Both the position numbers and the translations under genes were made by a program. Of a stretch of 64,000 nucleotides of DNA, positions 18,150-27,782 are shown piece after piece. Source of the stretch: an uncultured Bacteroidales bacterium (GTDB lineage Bacteria; Bacteroidota; Bacteroidia; Bacteroidales; UBA932); the NCBI GenBank assembly GCA_934691625.1, contig CAKUTA010000003.1, positions 240,943 through 304,942 of the forward strand. The letters run 5' to 3'. The notes beneath the pieces were generated by a model. It did no database searches and had not been told where the DNA came from. It saw only the letters and a list, made by a program, of their open reading frames with translations. Positions within the stretch are counted from its first letter, which is position 1. Each line of letters opens with the position of its first letter.

Positions 18150-19730
18150 CTACTCCCACTCGATGGTTGCAGGCGGTTTTGACGATATGTCGTACACTAC
18201 GCGGTTGACGCCCTTGACCTTGTTTATTATGTCATCGCTCACCTTGGCGAGGAAATCATAAGGGAAATGAAACCAGTCTGCGGTCATAGCATCGGTGGAA
18301 ACGACGGCTCTGATGGCTACCGGGTTCTCATAAGTCCTTTCATCACCCATGACACCTACACTCTTGATAGGCAGCAGCACTACGCCTGCCTGCCAGATGG
18401 CATCATATAGGTTCGTAGCCATGATGCGCGGGTCTGATGCTGAAGGGAAGCCCATGCCGGTGCAGTCATAATTACGCAGCCCTCTGATAAAGATATCGTC
18501 AGCTTCACGCAGAACACGCAGCTTCTCTTCTGTGACGTCGCCGATGATACGGATGGCAAGAGACGGTCCCGGGAACGGGTGACGTCCGACAAGCTCCTCC
18601 TTTATTCCGAGCGAGCGGCCTACTCTGCGGACTTCGTCCTTGAACAGCATGCGCAGCGGCTCCACAATCTTGAGGTGCATCTTCTCAGGAAGACCTCCGA
18701 CATTGTGATGAGACTTGATTTTCGATGCGATTCCAGGAATTCCTGCTGATTCTATGACGTCAGGATAGATGGTGCCCTGCGCCAGCCACTTTGCATTCTC
18801 GATGGTGCGGGCATATTTATCGAATGTCTCGACAAACAGTCTTCCGATGATCTTTCTCTTGGATTCAGGCTCTGTGACTCCTGCAAGTGCGCTGATGAAC
18901 TCCTTGGAGGCATCTGCACCTATTACATTGAGCCCCATGTCCTTATATGATTCCATCACATCCTCGAATTCGTTCTTGCGGAGTAGCCCGTTGTTTACGA
19001 AGATGCATGTCAGATTGTGGCCTATGGCCTTGTTCAGGAGCACGGCGGCCACAGTGGAGTCCACGCCTCCGCTAAGACCGAGGATGACCTTGTCGTCGCC
19101 GACCTGGGCACGCAGCTCCTCCACAGTCGTGTCAATGAAGGATGCCGGAGTCCAGTCACCCTTGCATCCGCATATTCCGAAAGCGAAATTAGCAAGCATC
19201 TTGCTGCCTTCTGTCGAATGGAAAACTTCCGGGTGGAACTGCACTGCATACGTCTGCTCTCCCTTGAAATGGAAAGCGGCATTGACCACGTCGTCGGTAG
19301 AGGCGATGACTTCAGCCTCAGCAGGAAGCTGCGAGATGGTGTCGCCATGGGACATCCATACCTGTGAATGCTTTGATACCCCCTGAAGCAGCGGAGAGTC
19401 AGAATTGACAATATTCAGCATTGCCCTGCCGTATTCTCTTGCCAGGGAACCCTCGACCTTTCCGCCGAACTTGGCGGCGAGATATTGTGCTCCATAGCAG
19501 ATTCCCAGAAGCGGAAGTTTTCCTTTGATCCCGCTCAGGTCTATCTGAGGCGCATTGGCGTCCCTTACCGAGCATGGGCTTCCTGAAATGATTACGCCCT
19601 TTATGGCCGGATCAGGAGCCGGCATCTTGTTATAAGGGTAGATTTCACAGAAGACATTCAGCTCCCTAAGACGGCGGCCGATAAGCTGCGTCACCTGGGA
19701 ACCGGCATCGAGAATGATGATTTTTTCCAT
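18150..19730 (-). CDS. guaA: GMP synthase (glutamine-hydrolysing)
   Basis: 526 residues from the ATG at 19730 ([19 protein letters not shown]). The N-terminal class I glutamine amidotransferase has its Cys in [10 protein letters not shown] and the His-Glu pair in FHPEVFHS. The ATP-pyrophosphatase has [11 protein letters not shown], and the C-terminal dimerisation domain ends in the conserved IEWE. It converts XMP to GMP. An upstream in-frame ATG at 19751 would overlap the -7 element at 19749-19756 and is rejected. It is divergent from typA. Confidence 0.97.
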   Translation of the reverse strand: MEKIIILDAGSQVTQLIGRRLRELNVFCEIYPYNKMPAPDPAIKGVIISGSPCSVRDANAPQIDLSGIKGKLPLLGICYGAQYLAAKFGGKVEGSLAREYGRAMLNIVNSDSPLLQGVSKHSQVWMSHGDTISQLPAEAEVIASTDDVVNAAFHFKGEQTYAVQFHPEVFHSTEGSKMLANFAFGICGCKGDWTPASFIDTTVEELRAQVGDDKVILGLSGGVDSTVAAVLLNKAIGHNLTCIFVNNGLLRKNEFEDVMESYKDMGLNVIGADASKEFISALAGVTEPESKRKIIGRLFVETFDKYARTIENAKWLAQGTIYPDVIESAGIPGIASKIKSHHNVGGLPEKMHLKIVEPLRMLFKDEVRRVGRSLGIKEELVGRHPFPGPSLAIRIIGDVTEEKLRVLREADDIFIRGLRNYDCTGMGFPSASDPRIMATNLYDAIWQAGVVLLPIKSVGVMGDERTYENPVAIRAVVSTDAMTADWFHFPYDFLAKVSDDIINKVKGVNRVVYDISSKPPATIEWE

Positions 19731-19748
19731 ATTGAGTCTTTTCTGATG

Positions 19749-19756
19749 CAAAAATA
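19749..19756 (-). promoter_or_regulatory. -7 element of guaA
   Basis: On the minus strand TATTTTTG, a match to TAnnTTTG about 20 bases upstream of the chosen start. It supports ATG 19730 over 19751. Confidence 0.55.
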
Positions 19757-19790
19757 ATATAAAAAGTTCATTAAAAACCGAAGAAATGAG

Positions 19791-19798
19791 TAATTTTG
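19791..19798 (+). promoter_or_regulatory. -7 element of typA
   Basis: TAATTTTG matches TAnnTTTG; TTC at 19767-19769 is a poor -33 element. It lies 80 bases before the typA ATG and 35 bases from the divergent guaA element. Confidence 0.5.
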
Positions 19799-19877
19799 CA
19801 ATTCTGTATCAGAAGATAGGAAGATAGAAAGACGGAAGCCGGAGATGGCTATACAGGAAATTAGACATTATTAATAT

Positions 19878-21680
19878 ATGGACGTTAGGAACATTGCGAT
19901 TATTGCGCACGTCGACCACGGCAAGACGACTCTCGTGGACCGTATGATTTATCAGGCGAACCTCGTAAGGCAGCCGGAAAATCTCGGTGAGCTTATTCTC
20001 GACAACAATGACATTGAAAGGGAAAGAGGAATCACCATCCTGGCCAAGAACGTATCTGTGGTTTACAAGGGTGTTAAAATCAATATCATAGATACTCCGG
20101 GCCATAGCGACTTCGGAGGTGAGGTCGAGAGAGTCCTGAATATGGCAGACGGTGTCCTTCTTCTGGTTGACGCATTCGAAGGCTGCATGCCGCAGACCAG
20201 GTTCGTGCTCCAGAAGGCGCTCAGCATGGGCAAGAAGCCTATTGTTGTCGTGAACAAGGTGGACAAGCCTAACTGCCGCCCTGACGAGGTTCAGGAGGAA
20301 GTGTTTGACCTGATGTTCTCGCTCAATGCCAATGAGGACCAGCTTGACTTCCGTACAATTTTCGGAAGCGCCAAGCAGGGCTGGATGTCCACCGACTGGA
20401 GAAAGCCTACTGACAATATCACTCCTCTTCTGGACACTATCCTGGAGGTCATTCCTGCTCCAGCAGCAGTTGAGGGCACACCTCAGATGCTTATATCCTC
20501 ACTTGAGTATTCCCCGTATGTCGGGCGTATTGCAGTGGGAAGAGTCACCAGGGGCAAGCTTGTTACCGGCATGAATGTCAGCCTCTGCAAGAGATATGAC
20601 CGTGTCGAGAAGCAGAAGATCAAGCAGCTGCTTGTATTCGACGGTCTTGGCAAGAAGGAAGTCCCTGAAGTCCAGTGCGGTGATATCTGCGCTGTGGTAG
20701 GTATAGACGGCTTCGAGATCGGGGACACAATCGCGGATTTCGAGAATCCTGAGGCGCTTCCGCCGATTGCCATTGACGAGCCTACGATGAGCATGCTGTT
20801 CACCATCAACAATTCTCCGTTCTTCGGAAAGGATGGGAAGTTCGTTACTTCAAGGCATATCAAGGAACGTCTGGACAAGGAACTCGAGAAAAACCTTGCG
20901 CTTCGCGTGAAGCCTGGTCTCAATGCAGACTCATTCGTGGTCTTCGGACGTGGAGTTCTCCATCTGTCTGTCCTTATCGAGGAAATGAGAAGGGAGGGCT
21001 TTGAACTTCAGGTAGGGCAGCCTAAAGTGCTGGACAAGACCATCAACGGACAGAGATGCGAGCCTATAGAGGAACTCAGCATTGAAGTCCCTGAGCAGTT
21101 TGTCGGAGCTGCAATAGAGATTTCCACAAGGCGCAAGGGTGCACTCATCCACATGGAGCCGAGGGGCGACAGGACGCTGTTGGAGTTCGAGATCCCGACA
21201 CGTGGCCTTATGGGACTCAGGAGCAACTTGCTTACCGCATCGCAGGGAGAAGCTGTGGTTGCCCACCGTTTCAAGGATTATCAGCCATACAAGGGCGAGA
21301 TAGAGCATAGGACCAACGGCTCGCTTGTATCCCTTGAGACTGGCGAAGCTATCGCATACTCCATGAACAAGCTTCTGGACAGGGGCAAGTTCTTCGTGGA
21401 GCCTGGCGAGGAGATATATATGGGTGAGGTTGTGGGTGAGCACACGCGCGATCGTGACCTTAATGTGAATATCTGCAAGACCAAGAAGCTTACAAATGTG
21501 CGTGCAGCCGGCAGCGATGAGAAAATCGTACTGCCTCCTGCGGTGAAGATGTCGCTTGAGGAGATGCTTGAGTATATCAATGAGGATGAGCTGGTTGAGG
21601 TAACTCCACACCACCTCAGAATCCGCAAGACTCTGCTCGATCCGACAGAAAGAAAAAGAAAAAGCGGCGAAGACGATTGA
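19878..21680 (+). CDS. typA: Translational GTPase TypA/BipA
   Basis: 600 residues. The G-domain motifs are AHVDHGKTTLVDRM (G1), RGITILAKN (G2), DTPGHSDFGGE (G3) and VNKVDKPNC (G4). EF-G-like domains II, III and V follow, then the BipA-specific C-terminal domain (ETGEAIAYSMNKLLDRG, EVTPHHLRIRK). It acts on the ribosome, in stress and in assembly of the large subunit. A long open frame on the opposite strand (20931-22409) is a shadow of this gene and of the next two. Confidence 0.96.
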   Translation: MDVRNIAIIAHVDHGKTTLVDRMIYQANLVRQPENLGELILDNNDIERERGITILAKNVSVVYKGVKINIIDTPGHSDFGGEVERVLNMADGVLLLVDAFEGCMPQTRFVLQKALSMGKKPIVVVNKVDKPNCRPDEVQEEVFDLMFSLNANEDQLDFRTIFGSAKQGWMSTDWRKPTDNITPLLDTILEVIPAPAAVEGTPQMLISSLEYSPYVGRIAVGRVTRGKLVTGMNVSLCKRYDRVEKQKIKQLLVFDGLGKKEVPEVQCGDICAVVGIDGFEIGDTIADFENPEALPPIAIDEPTMSMLFTINNSPFFGKDGKFVTSRHIKERLDKELEKNLALRVKPGLNADSFVVFGRGVLHLSVLIEEMRREGFELQVGQPKVLDKTINGQRCEPIEELSIEVPEQFVGAAIEISTRRKGALIHMEPRGDRTLLEFEIPTRGLMGLRSNLLTASQGEAVVAHRFKDYQPYKGEIEHRTNGSLVSLETGEAIAYSMNKLLDRGKFFVEPGEEIYMGEVVGEHTRDRDLNVNICKTKKLTNVRAAGSDEKIVLPPAVKMSLEEMLEYINEDELVEVTPHHLRIRKTLLDPTERKRKSGEDD

Positions 21681-21706
21681 TATTCCAAAAGTTTTTCTTA
21701 CCTTTG
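21677..21706 (+). promoter_or_regulatory. Promoter of yceD-rpmF
   Basis: TTG at 21677-21679, 19 bases, TACCTTTG at 21699-21706, a full match. The -33 element overlaps the typA stop codon. Confidence 0.75.
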
Positions 21707-21731
21707 CAACCCCTAATCTGTTTGTGGTGGA

Positions 21732-22301
21732 ATGACGGACGAATTTATCATACCTCTGAATGGATTGAAGCCCGGAAAGACGAGCTTTTCGTGGCATGTG
21801 GGGAGGGAGTTCTTCAGAAGATTCGGAAACACTGAAATCTCTGATGCTGATATTGAGGTCAGTGCGGTGGCGGAAAAGTCCGGGAGCTATCTCGGGATTG
21901 ACTGCAATATGGAAGGCAGCCTTACGGTACCGTGCGACAGATGCCTGGAAGATGTGACTCTTCCAGTGTCGGCAAAAGCAAGGCTCAGTGTGAAATTCGG
22001 CAGTGAGCCGGTTTTGTCCGAGGAGACTGTAGTCGGAGACGAGGAGCGGGAAGTGATATATCTTCCTGAAGGCGGTTCCGATATGGACATGAGCCAGACG
22101 ATATACGATTTCGCATATCTGTCGCTGCCTATGCAGAGGGTTCATGAAGACGGGGGATGTAATCCGGCTGCTATCCGCTACCTTGGTGGAGAGGCGCAGG
22201 ATGATTCCGGAAGTCCTGAAGATAGGGAAGATGATACATACAATCCTTTTTCCGTGCTCAAGGGATTGAAACTGGACAGAAACGGGCACGAAGACGATTA
22301 A
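21732..22301 (+). CDS. YceD family (DUF177) protein
   Basis: 189 residues. The DUF177 pattern is visible: VPCDRCLEDVTLPV with the CxxC pair in the middle, then a EEREVIYLPEGGSDMDMSQ-type segment and a C-terminal half ending in an NPFSVLKGLK block. In other bacteria YceD is linked to 23S rRNA levels and is almost always encoded directly before rpmF, as here (20-base gap). Function is not firmly established. It has its own promoter just upstream. Confidence 0.87.
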   Translation: MTDEFIIPLNGLKPGKTSFSWHVGREFFRRFGNTEISDADIEVSAVAEKSGSYLGIDCNMEGSLTVPCDRCLEDVTLPVSAKARLSVKFGSEPVLSEETVVGDEEREVIYLPEGGSDMDMSQTIYDFAYLSLPMQRVHEDGGCNPAAIRYLGGEAQDDSGSPEDREDDTYNPFSVLKGLKLDRNGHEDD

Positions 22302-22321
22302 AATTTTAAAAGTTATATATA

Positions 22322-22507
22322 ATGGCACATCCGAAACACAAACTTTCAAAGCAAAGAAGGGACAAGAGAAGAACACACGACTTCGCTGCTGTTCCGACTC
22401 TCGCAACATGCCCTAATTGCGGTGCTACAGTAATGTATCACAGAGTATGTCCTGAGTGTGGCTTCTACAGAGGCCGTCAGATTATTGAGAAGAAGGTCGC
22501 TGAATAA
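22322..22507 (+). CDS. rpmF: Ribosomal protein L32
   Basis: 61 residues: MAHPKHKLSKQRRDKRRTH, then two zinc-binding CxxC knuckles (CPNCG, CPECG) and GFYRGRQII. This is the zinc-binding form of L32 of the large subunit. It is co-transcribed with the yceD-like gene. tRNA-Arg follows 19 bases after the stop codon and may share the transcript. Confidence 0.97.
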   Translation: MAHPKHKLSKQRRDKRRTHDFAAVPTLATCPNCGATVMYHRVCPECGFYRGRQIIEKKVAE

Positions 22508-22526
22508 CACACCTCCCACTCATAAT

Positions 22527-22598
22527 GGCCCTGTAGTTCAACGGATAGAACGGAAGTTTCCTAAACTTTAAATACAGGTTCGATTCCTGTCGGGGCTA
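22527..22598 (+). tRNA. tRNA-Arg (CCT)
   Basis: Acceptor GGCCCTG pairs with CGGGGCT (two wobble pairs). D-arm GTTC/GAAC, anticodon stem GAAGT/ACTTT around TTCCTAA (anticodon CCT, reading AGG), and T-arm ACAGG/CCTGT around TTCGATT. The 3' CCA is not encoded in full. Confidence 0.93.
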
Positions 22599-22605
22599 CA
22601 AGCAG

Positions 22606-22641
22606 CCCGCATCGGTTTTCTCCGGTGCGGGTTTCTTGTTT
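22606..22641 (+). terminator. Terminator after tRNA-Arg
   Basis: Stem CCCGCATCGG / CCGGTGCGGG (one T-G pair), 6-base loop, then TTTCTTGTTTT. Confidence 0.88.
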
Positions 22642-22780
22642 TATGCATATCATCTGAGTCAACATGGAGGCGTATCGCTTGATGCACTGTCTTTTTTTTC
22701 GTAATATTGCATGATGTGCGGATTCTGTTGTATCGGTCCGCAGTGAAACATAGTAATAACAGATTGAACTGAAGATCATT

Positions 22781-24193
22781 ATGAAAAAAATCCTATTGCC
22801 CCTTGCTCTTGCATGTGCATCAATATCTCTCAATGCGGCTGACTATACTTCGCAGCGTCCGGAAAAAAAGGACCGTCTTTTCTCTTCACAGGCTGTGGAA
22901 CAGAAGATAGTCGAGGTCCAGTCCCAGCTTACAAATCCATATCTCAGGTGGATGTTCGGAAACTGCTTTCCTAATACCCTGGACACCACTGTCCATTTCG
23001 GAAAGGACGAGAACGGGAACTTCAGGACGTTTGTTTATACAGGCGATATCCATGCCATGTGGCTCCGTGATTCCGGAGCACAGGTATGGCCTTATGTACA
23101 GTTGGCCGACAAGGATGAGCACCTCCGTCAGATGCTTGAGGGAGTGATCCGCTGCCAGCTCTCCCTTATCTGCATTGACCCTTATGCCAATGCTTTCAAT
23201 GACGGGCCGACAGGCGAGGGGGCGGTCAATGACATTACTGAGATGAATCCTAACGTGTTTGAGCGTAAATGGGAAATCGACTCCCAGTGCTATCCGATAC
23301 GTCTGGCATATCGCTATTGGAAAGTTACAGGTGATACCTCGGTGTTCGATTCCACGTGGACGGAAGCTATCGGAAAGATTCTTCATGTCCTGAGGGAGCA
23401 GCAGCGCAAGGATGGCCTCGGCTCATACAGCTTCATGCGTGAGACAGAACGCCAGCTCGACACCAAATGCTGTGCAGGATGGGGAAATCCTGTCAATCCT
23501 GTAGGCCTTATCGTATCGTCATTCAGACCGTCTGACGATGCGACGACATTCGACTTTCTCATTCCGTCCAACTTCTTTGCAGTCACTTCATTGCGCAAGG
23601 CTGCCGAGATACTGGAGACAGTGAACTGGGACAGGAAGACAGCTAAGGAGTGCCGCGCTCTTGCGGACGAAGTGGAGGCTGCGATAAGGAAGTATGCTGT
23701 CGTGGAGCATCCTGAGTTCGGGAAAATATATGCTTTCGAAGTAGATGGCTTCGGCAACAGGTTCCTGATGGACGATGCCAATGTTCCTAGCCTGCTTGCG
23801 CTCGGGTATCTTGGCGATGTGCCGATGGATGACCCTATATGGCTGAATACGAGGCGATTTGTATGGAGCAGCAGCAACCCTTACTTTTTCAAGGGAACAG
23901 CAGGAGAGGGAATTGGAGGCCCACATATCGGATATGATATGGTCTGGCCGATGAGCATCATGATGAAGGCTTTCACTTCTACAGACGACAAGGAGATAAA
24001 ATGGTGCATCGAGACATTGATGAAGACAGATGCCGGAACTGGATTTATGCATGAGTCTTTCCATAAGGATAATCCTGAAAATTTTACACGCTCGTGGTTT
24101 GCTTGGCAGAACACTCTTTTCGGAGAACTCATCATTCATCTGATTGACAATGGAAAACTGGACCTTCTTAATTCGATCAAGGTCAAAAAATAA
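22781..24193 (+). CDS. GH125 exo-alpha-1,6-mannosidase
   Basis: 470 residues with a signal peptide ending near SLNAADY. The sequence follows the GH125 (metal-independent alpha-mannosidase) pattern: NPYLRWMFGNCFPNTLDTT, then TGDIHAMWLRDSGAQVWPY with acidic and aromatic residues of the -1 subsite, and a C-terminal GIGGPHIGYDMVWPMSI. Such enzymes release terminal non-reducing alpha-1,6-mannose from N-glycans or yeast mannan in the periplasm. No SusC/SusD or GH92 genes are near, so it is not part of a visible polysaccharide utilisation locus. The Gfo/Idh/MocA gene starts 14 bases downstream, implying co-transcription. Confidence 0.92.
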   Translation: MKKILLPLALACASISLNAADYTSQRPEKKDRLFSSQAVEQKIVEVQSQLTNPYLRWMFGNCFPNTLDTTVHFGKDENGNFRTFVYTGDIHAMWLRDSGAQVWPYVQLADKDEHLRQMLEGVIRCQLSLICIDPYANAFNDGPTGEGAVNDITEMNPNVFERKWEIDSQCYPIRLAYRYWKVTGDTSVFDSTWTEAIGKILHVLREQQRKDGLGSYSFMRETERQLDTKCCAGWGNPVNPVGLIVSSFRPSDDATTFDFLIPSNFFAVTSLRKAAEILETVNWDRKTAKECRALADEVEAAIRKYAVVEHPEFGKIYAFEVDGFGNRFLMDDANVPSLLALGYLGDVPMDDPIWLNTRRFVWSSSNPYFFKGTAGEGIGGPHIGYDMVWPMSIMMKAFTSTDDKEIKWCIETLMKTDAGTGFMHESFHKDNPENFTRSWFAWQNTLFGELIIHLIDNGKLDLLNSIKVKK

Positions 24194-24206
24194 CTTTAAC
24201 TGAACT

Positions 24207-25631
24207 ATGGATAGAAAAGAATTTCTGAAAAGCCTCGGCGTGATTACAGCCGGAGCAGCATTCCTCGGTACCGGAGAAAAGGTTAAGGCTGCAGGAAAGG
24301 CTATCGGCCTTGGCACTGGCAGCTCTACCGATGCTGAACTCGATTTTCCTGTCAAGGGACTTAAGGCAGACGTGAAGAACGGCCCTGTCAAAGTTATAAT
24401 CATCGGCGCAGGAAACCGCGGCCGTACTTATGCTAATTATGCCAGGATGTTTCCTGAGTGCATGCAGATCGTGGGCGTATCGGATATCCGCGAGAGCCGG
24501 AAGAATGCTATGGGGAATCAGTTCAATATACCTGCGGAACATAGATTCGGTGACTGGAGCGAAATTTTCACTATCCCTAGATTTGCTGATGCTGTCGTGA
24601 TTTCCACACCTGATGATACTCATTACAAGCCTTGCATGAAGGCATTGGAATGCGGATATGACTGTCTGCTGGAAAAACCTGTGGCACAGACGGAGAAAGA
24701 GTGTACTGATATCGCAAAGCAGGCGCATAAGTATGGGCGCATAGTGGCTGTCTGCCATGTGCTCCGCTACAGCCCATATTTCAGGGCAATGTATTCCGCC
24801 ATAAAGTCAGGCATGATCGGAAAGCTTATCAGCATCCAGCACATGGAGCCGATAGAGTGCCGCCACATGGCTCATTCTTATGTGCGCGGAAACTGGCGCG
24901 ACTCCAAGGCCACGACACCTATTATCCTGGCAAAGAGCTGTCATGACCTTGACATTCTCCGCTGGTTCGTAGGCAAGCCATGCAAGAGCATTGTCGCAGA
25001 TGGCTCTCTCACATGGTTCAAGGCAGAGAATGCACCGGAAGGTGCGCCTCTCCGCTGTACAGACGGGTGCCCTCAAGAAAGTACATGCCCGTTCTCGGCA
25101 ATTGATATCTATGTTAGACGGAAGCAGCATCTAGGGGTGTTCGATTTGAAAAACAGAAAGGACGAGACTGAGATAATGAGCAAGATATCCGATCCAGATA
25201 ACCTTTGGGGCAGGTGCGTATATCATTGCGACAATAATCAGCCTGACCATTTCGTGAGCGAGATGGTATTCGAGGACGGCACTACTGCCGCATTCTCAAT
25301 GGAGGCTTTCACTCCGTTTGGCGGTCGCCGTACACGTATAATGGGCACGACAGGCTATATTGAAGGTGACGGCACCGAGTTTACTGTGTACGAGTTTCGC
25401 AGCAACAAGAAATATCTCTGGAACAAGAAGCTTTCAGAAATTCCTGAATACAAGGGCTCTGGGCATGGAGGAGGAGATATGGCTCTGGTGTGCGATTTCC
25501 TCGAGTCGGTGTCATGGCAAGATCCTGGCAGGCTCACAAGCTCGATCGACGCATCTATCGAGAGCCATGTGATGGGCTTCCGTGCTGAACAGAGCCGCCT
25601 TTCGCATAAGAAAGTCAATGTGATGAAATAA
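24207..25631 (+). CDS. Gfo/Idh/MocA family oxidoreductase, secreted
   Basis: 474 residues. The N-terminus (MDRKEFLKSLGVITAGAAF) is a Tat-like signal lacking a strict double Arg. The Rossmann fold starts at VIIIGAGNRGRTYANY and the sugar-binding EKP motif is in DCLLEKPVAQTEKE. A Cys-rich insert (RCTDGCPQESTCPF, about 275-295) could bind metal. Relatives include GH109 glycosidases and secreted sugar dehydrogenases that use tightly bound NAD. It probably acts on a sugar released by the neighbouring mannosidase or a related glycan (inference). The long hairpin at 25694-25744 ends the operon. Confidence 0.87.
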   Translation: MDRKEFLKSLGVITAGAAFLGTGEKVKAAGKAIGLGTGSSTDAELDFPVKGLKADVKNGPVKVIIIGAGNRGRTYANYARMFPECMQIVGVSDIRESRKNAMGNQFNIPAEHRFGDWSEIFTIPRFADAVVISTPDDTHYKPCMKALECGYDCLLEKPVAQTEKECTDIAKQAHKYGRIVAVCHVLRYSPYFRAMYSAIKSGMIGKLISIQHMEPIECRHMAHSYVRGNWRDSKATTPIILAKSCHDLDILRWFVGKPCKSIVADGSLTWFKAENAPEGAPLRCTDGCPQESTCPFSAIDIYVRRKQHLGVFDLKNRKDETEIMSKISDPDNLWGRCVYHCDNNQPDHFVSEMVFEDGTTAAFSMEAFTPFGGRRTRIMGTTGYIEGDGTEFTVYEFRSNKKYLWNKKLSEIPEYKGSGHGGGDMALVCDFLESVSWQDPGRLTSSIDASIESHVMGFRAEQSRLSHKKVNVMK

Positions 25632-25693
25632 TCCTGGCACTGTACTCCATTTTCATGCTTTGGTTGTGGAGCGTAATGCTGTGATAGATAATG

Positions 25694-25744
25694 TTTTAGC
25701 CTAAATTCTACTCCGCATTCACCGGAGTAGAATTTAGGCTAAAA
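25694..25744. terminator. Bidirectional terminator with a perfect 22-bp stem
   Basis: The arms 25694-25715 and 25723-25744 are exact reverse complements with a 7-base loop. The outer ends are TTTTAG/CTAAAA, giving a T tract on both strands. It sits between the convergent oxidoreductase and nuclease genes. Confidence 0.92.
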
Positions 25745-25774
25745 CTATGATATTCAGTTGAATACGCTCCACGG

Positions 25775-27301
25775 CTAGAGCCAGTCTGCAGCATTAAATG
25801 TGCTCTTCGGAGCGTTAGGCACATTGACGAAATACTTGAATCCAGTGATTTTCTCCAGTTCGGCGACGGAAATCATATCCTTTGCCTGGGGCTTGTGCCC
25901 TTTTTCCATTGAATGGCGCATTACGAACGCGACGCATTCTAGCTCGGAAGATGAGCATGCCGTTACCGCCTTGCCTGTATTTCCTTTTCTTGTGCGCAGC
26001 AGGACATAGTAGAACATTGTCGGATAGGATGAATCTCCGCTGATTTTCTTTGCTGAATTCGTGACACCGTAATTGTCAGTGTAATCCTTGAAATAGCAGC
26101 CAACTACAGTGTACAATGTGTCTGAACACAGCAATCCGTCAATGTGGTCTTCAAGGTTGTTCCATGCGCCTCCGCCGGTGTTGAATGTCTCGCCTACCTG
26201 TGGAGCTATATTGGAGTAATAGAACACTTGCTGGTTGGTAGCTGCTGAACATGTCCTGTCTGAAGAACCGAGCATGTGGCCTCTTGTATATCCGCTCCAT
26301 TTGCCGTTCTGGATTCCTGCCGGGATATCAGGATCGACCTTGTAGGCATTAGTCCTTTTGGTGCTGCCTAGATACATCTGATGCCTGGGAGCAGCTACCC
26401 ATACAGGGCAATGATGCTCACTGCTGTAGCATACAGAGAAGTTCCTGGCGATTTTTCCTCCAGGTCCTTTCTCCTTTCCTGCGCAATAGTGATATGCATA
26501 ATAGAGCGTCTTGTCATTGTCATCAATGCGGTTCTCATCAGCATCATTGACGGCAGGCAGCTCGAACCAGCTGAATGATGCTTCTCCAGGTGCAGGTTCC
26601 GGCTTGTCAGGATCTGGTTCGGGTTCAGGATTAGGTGTAGGATCGGGATCCGGTTCTGGCTTGTCACCTCCTCCGATTTCTCCATCTGATACATCCCGCT
26701 TGAAAATTTTCAGCTGCTTCTGGCTGTTTGCCCCGTAGAACCTGAAACAGCTGGCGCTTACATTATACTGCAGGCAGCTGCTCTGGTCCTCGGGCTTCAG
26801 GACAACATAGCCGTTGTCAAATGTGATGGCCCACAGATAGCTCTTGTCAGACGGCTCCTCTGAAGACGATACCATCTTCTTGCTGCCTGAACTTCCGATA
26901 TATCCGACACCTGTCACATTGATGGTGTAGCTGCTGCCATTCCTCTTGATCACAGCCTTGTAGCTGTCGCCTGTAGCGGCAGGAATCTTGTCCGCCGGAG
27001 TATAGCCTTCAATCTTCGAGGCGCGTCCCATACCGTTTTCTGAATCCATGCTGTGGAAAGCATTGATATCATTACCGTCAACATAAGCGATAATCCAGTC
27101 GCCATCCCATGAAGCCTGGGACTCTGTGACCAGTGAGTAATAATAAGTTGACGGCTTGTCAGGTGTATCAGGCGTGTCTGGAGTATCAGGCTCTTCAATA
27201 TCTGCCTTGCTGTCATCCGGCGAACATGCCGTGAATGTTGGAGTCATTGCGAATGACAATGTCGCGATAACTGTAGCAATTCTATTTAAGTGAAATCTCA
27301 T
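25775..27301 (-). CDS. DNA/RNA non-specific endonuclease, lipoprotein
   Basis: 508 residues from ATG 27301 (MRFHLNRIATVIATL...FTACS lipobox). The order is a short DTPD repeat linker, a beta-rich domain (about 50-200), a proline/aspartate-rich linker of DPEP-type repeats, then the NUC nuclease domain. The active-site block reads YTRGHMLGSSDRT, where most family members have DRGH; the catalytic His is kept and the first Asp is Thr. The Asn-bearing NIAPQ segment and WNNLE follow. It is likely a cell-surface nuclease for DNA scavenging or defence. A longer frame to 27343 adds residues before the signal peptide and is rejected. Confidence 0.85.
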   Translation of the reverse strand: MRFHLNRIATVIATLSFAMTPTFTACSPDDSKADIEEPDTPDTPDTPDKPSTYYYSLVTESQASWDGDWIIAYVDGNDINAFHSMDSENGMGRASKIEGYTPADKIPAATGDSYKAVIKRNGSSYTINVTGVGYIGSSGSKKMVSSSEEPSDKSYLWAITFDNGYVVLKPEDQSSCLQYNVSASCFRFYGANSQKQLKIFKRDVSDGEIGGGDKPEPDPDPTPNPEPEPDPDKPEPAPGEASFSWFELPAVNDADENRIDDNDKTLYYAYHYCAGKEKGPGGKIARNFSVCYSSEHHCPVWVAAPRHQMYLGSTKRTNAYKVDPDIPAGIQNGKWSGYTRGHMLGSSDRTCSAATNQQVFYYSNIAPQVGETFNTGGGAWNNLEDHIDGLLCSDTLYTVVGCYFKDYTDNYGVTNSAKKISGDSSYPTMFYYVLLRTRKGNTGKAVTACSSSELECVAFVMRHSMEKGHKPQAKDMISVAELEKITGFKYFVNVPNAPKSTFNAADWL

Positions 27302-27449
27302 ACGGGTACTTTTGTAAAGGAAATATTTTACGAAATTAATCAAAATGCTCTTAAGTTGTATGCTTTTGCTAGGAGTCGTAATGAAAAATGTGTACCTTTA
27401 AAAAGTAAATCAGTATATGACTGTGCGATGAAAAACCGTAAATTTAACT

Positions 27450-27615
27450 TAGAAGCTATTTTGAAATTATTAAAAAGTTGTTTGAGGTAAAATTCCTTCA
27501 TCTTCATTCCGAGTTTTCCGATCAGATAGGCACCGCTATCTTCCCAGACCCCTCGGTCGAATCTGAAGTTTTTTCTTCTCAAACCTTCAGATAATAATTT
27601 CAAAACTACTTCTTA
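27450..27615. repeat. MITE-like interspersed repeat, copy A
   Basis: About 166 bases with imperfect terminal inverted repeats: TAGAAGCTATTTTGAAATTA at the left, and the right end on the other strand reads TAAGAAGTAGTTTTGAAATT. A second copy at 61033-61197 is nearly colinear and a diverged third lies at 63667-63795. No transposase is present in any copy. Together with flanking AT-rich sequence it makes up most of the 480-base gap 27302-27782; nothing else is recognised there except the tandem repeat and -7 box listed separately. Confidence 0.8.
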
Positions 27616-27694
27616 ATGTTATTCATGTTGTTTTCTTATCTAACCTCTTGCTCTGGTAATCTGCTGAAAACAAATGAAATCTAGGCCCCATGGT

Positions 27695-27727
27695 GAAAAT
27701 GTTGCAAAAATGTTGCAAAAATGTTGC
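27695..27727. repeat. Triple 11-base tandem repeat
   Basis: Three copies of AAAAATGTTGC (the first begins with G), immediately upstream of the promoter that opens the accessory array. The helical spacing of about one turn fits a regulator-binding array, but no protein can be named. Confidence 0.6.
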
Positions 27728-27759
27728 TTAAAAAATTTCATTCTTTGCGAGAAAAGATA

Positions 27760-27767
27760 TAATTTTG
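27760..27767 (+). promoter_or_regulatory. -7 element opening the accessory array
   Basis: TAATTTTG matches TAnnTTTG, 15 bases before the ATG of the small ORF at 27783. No good TTG lies at -33; the tandem repeats end 32 bases upstream. Confidence 0.5.
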
Positions 27768-27782
27768 CTAGAAACTAAAATA

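Noticed and set aside
20931..22409. 492-codon open frame on the minus strand
   Set aside because: It lies opposite typA, the yceD-like gene and rpmF, all with clear family motifs; the translation has no recognisable features and crosses a promoter and three gene boundaries.
26581..26670. Repetitive sequence that might suggest a CRISPR or satellite
   Set aside because: It encodes the Asp/Pro/Glu-rich linker of the nuclease lipoprotein in frame; no CRISPR array or cas gene is present in the window.
27290..27603. Short ORFs on both strands around repeat copy A
   Set aside because: They fall in AT-rich DNA and in the repeat, and copy B interrupts the same frame with a stop, so they are not counted as genes.
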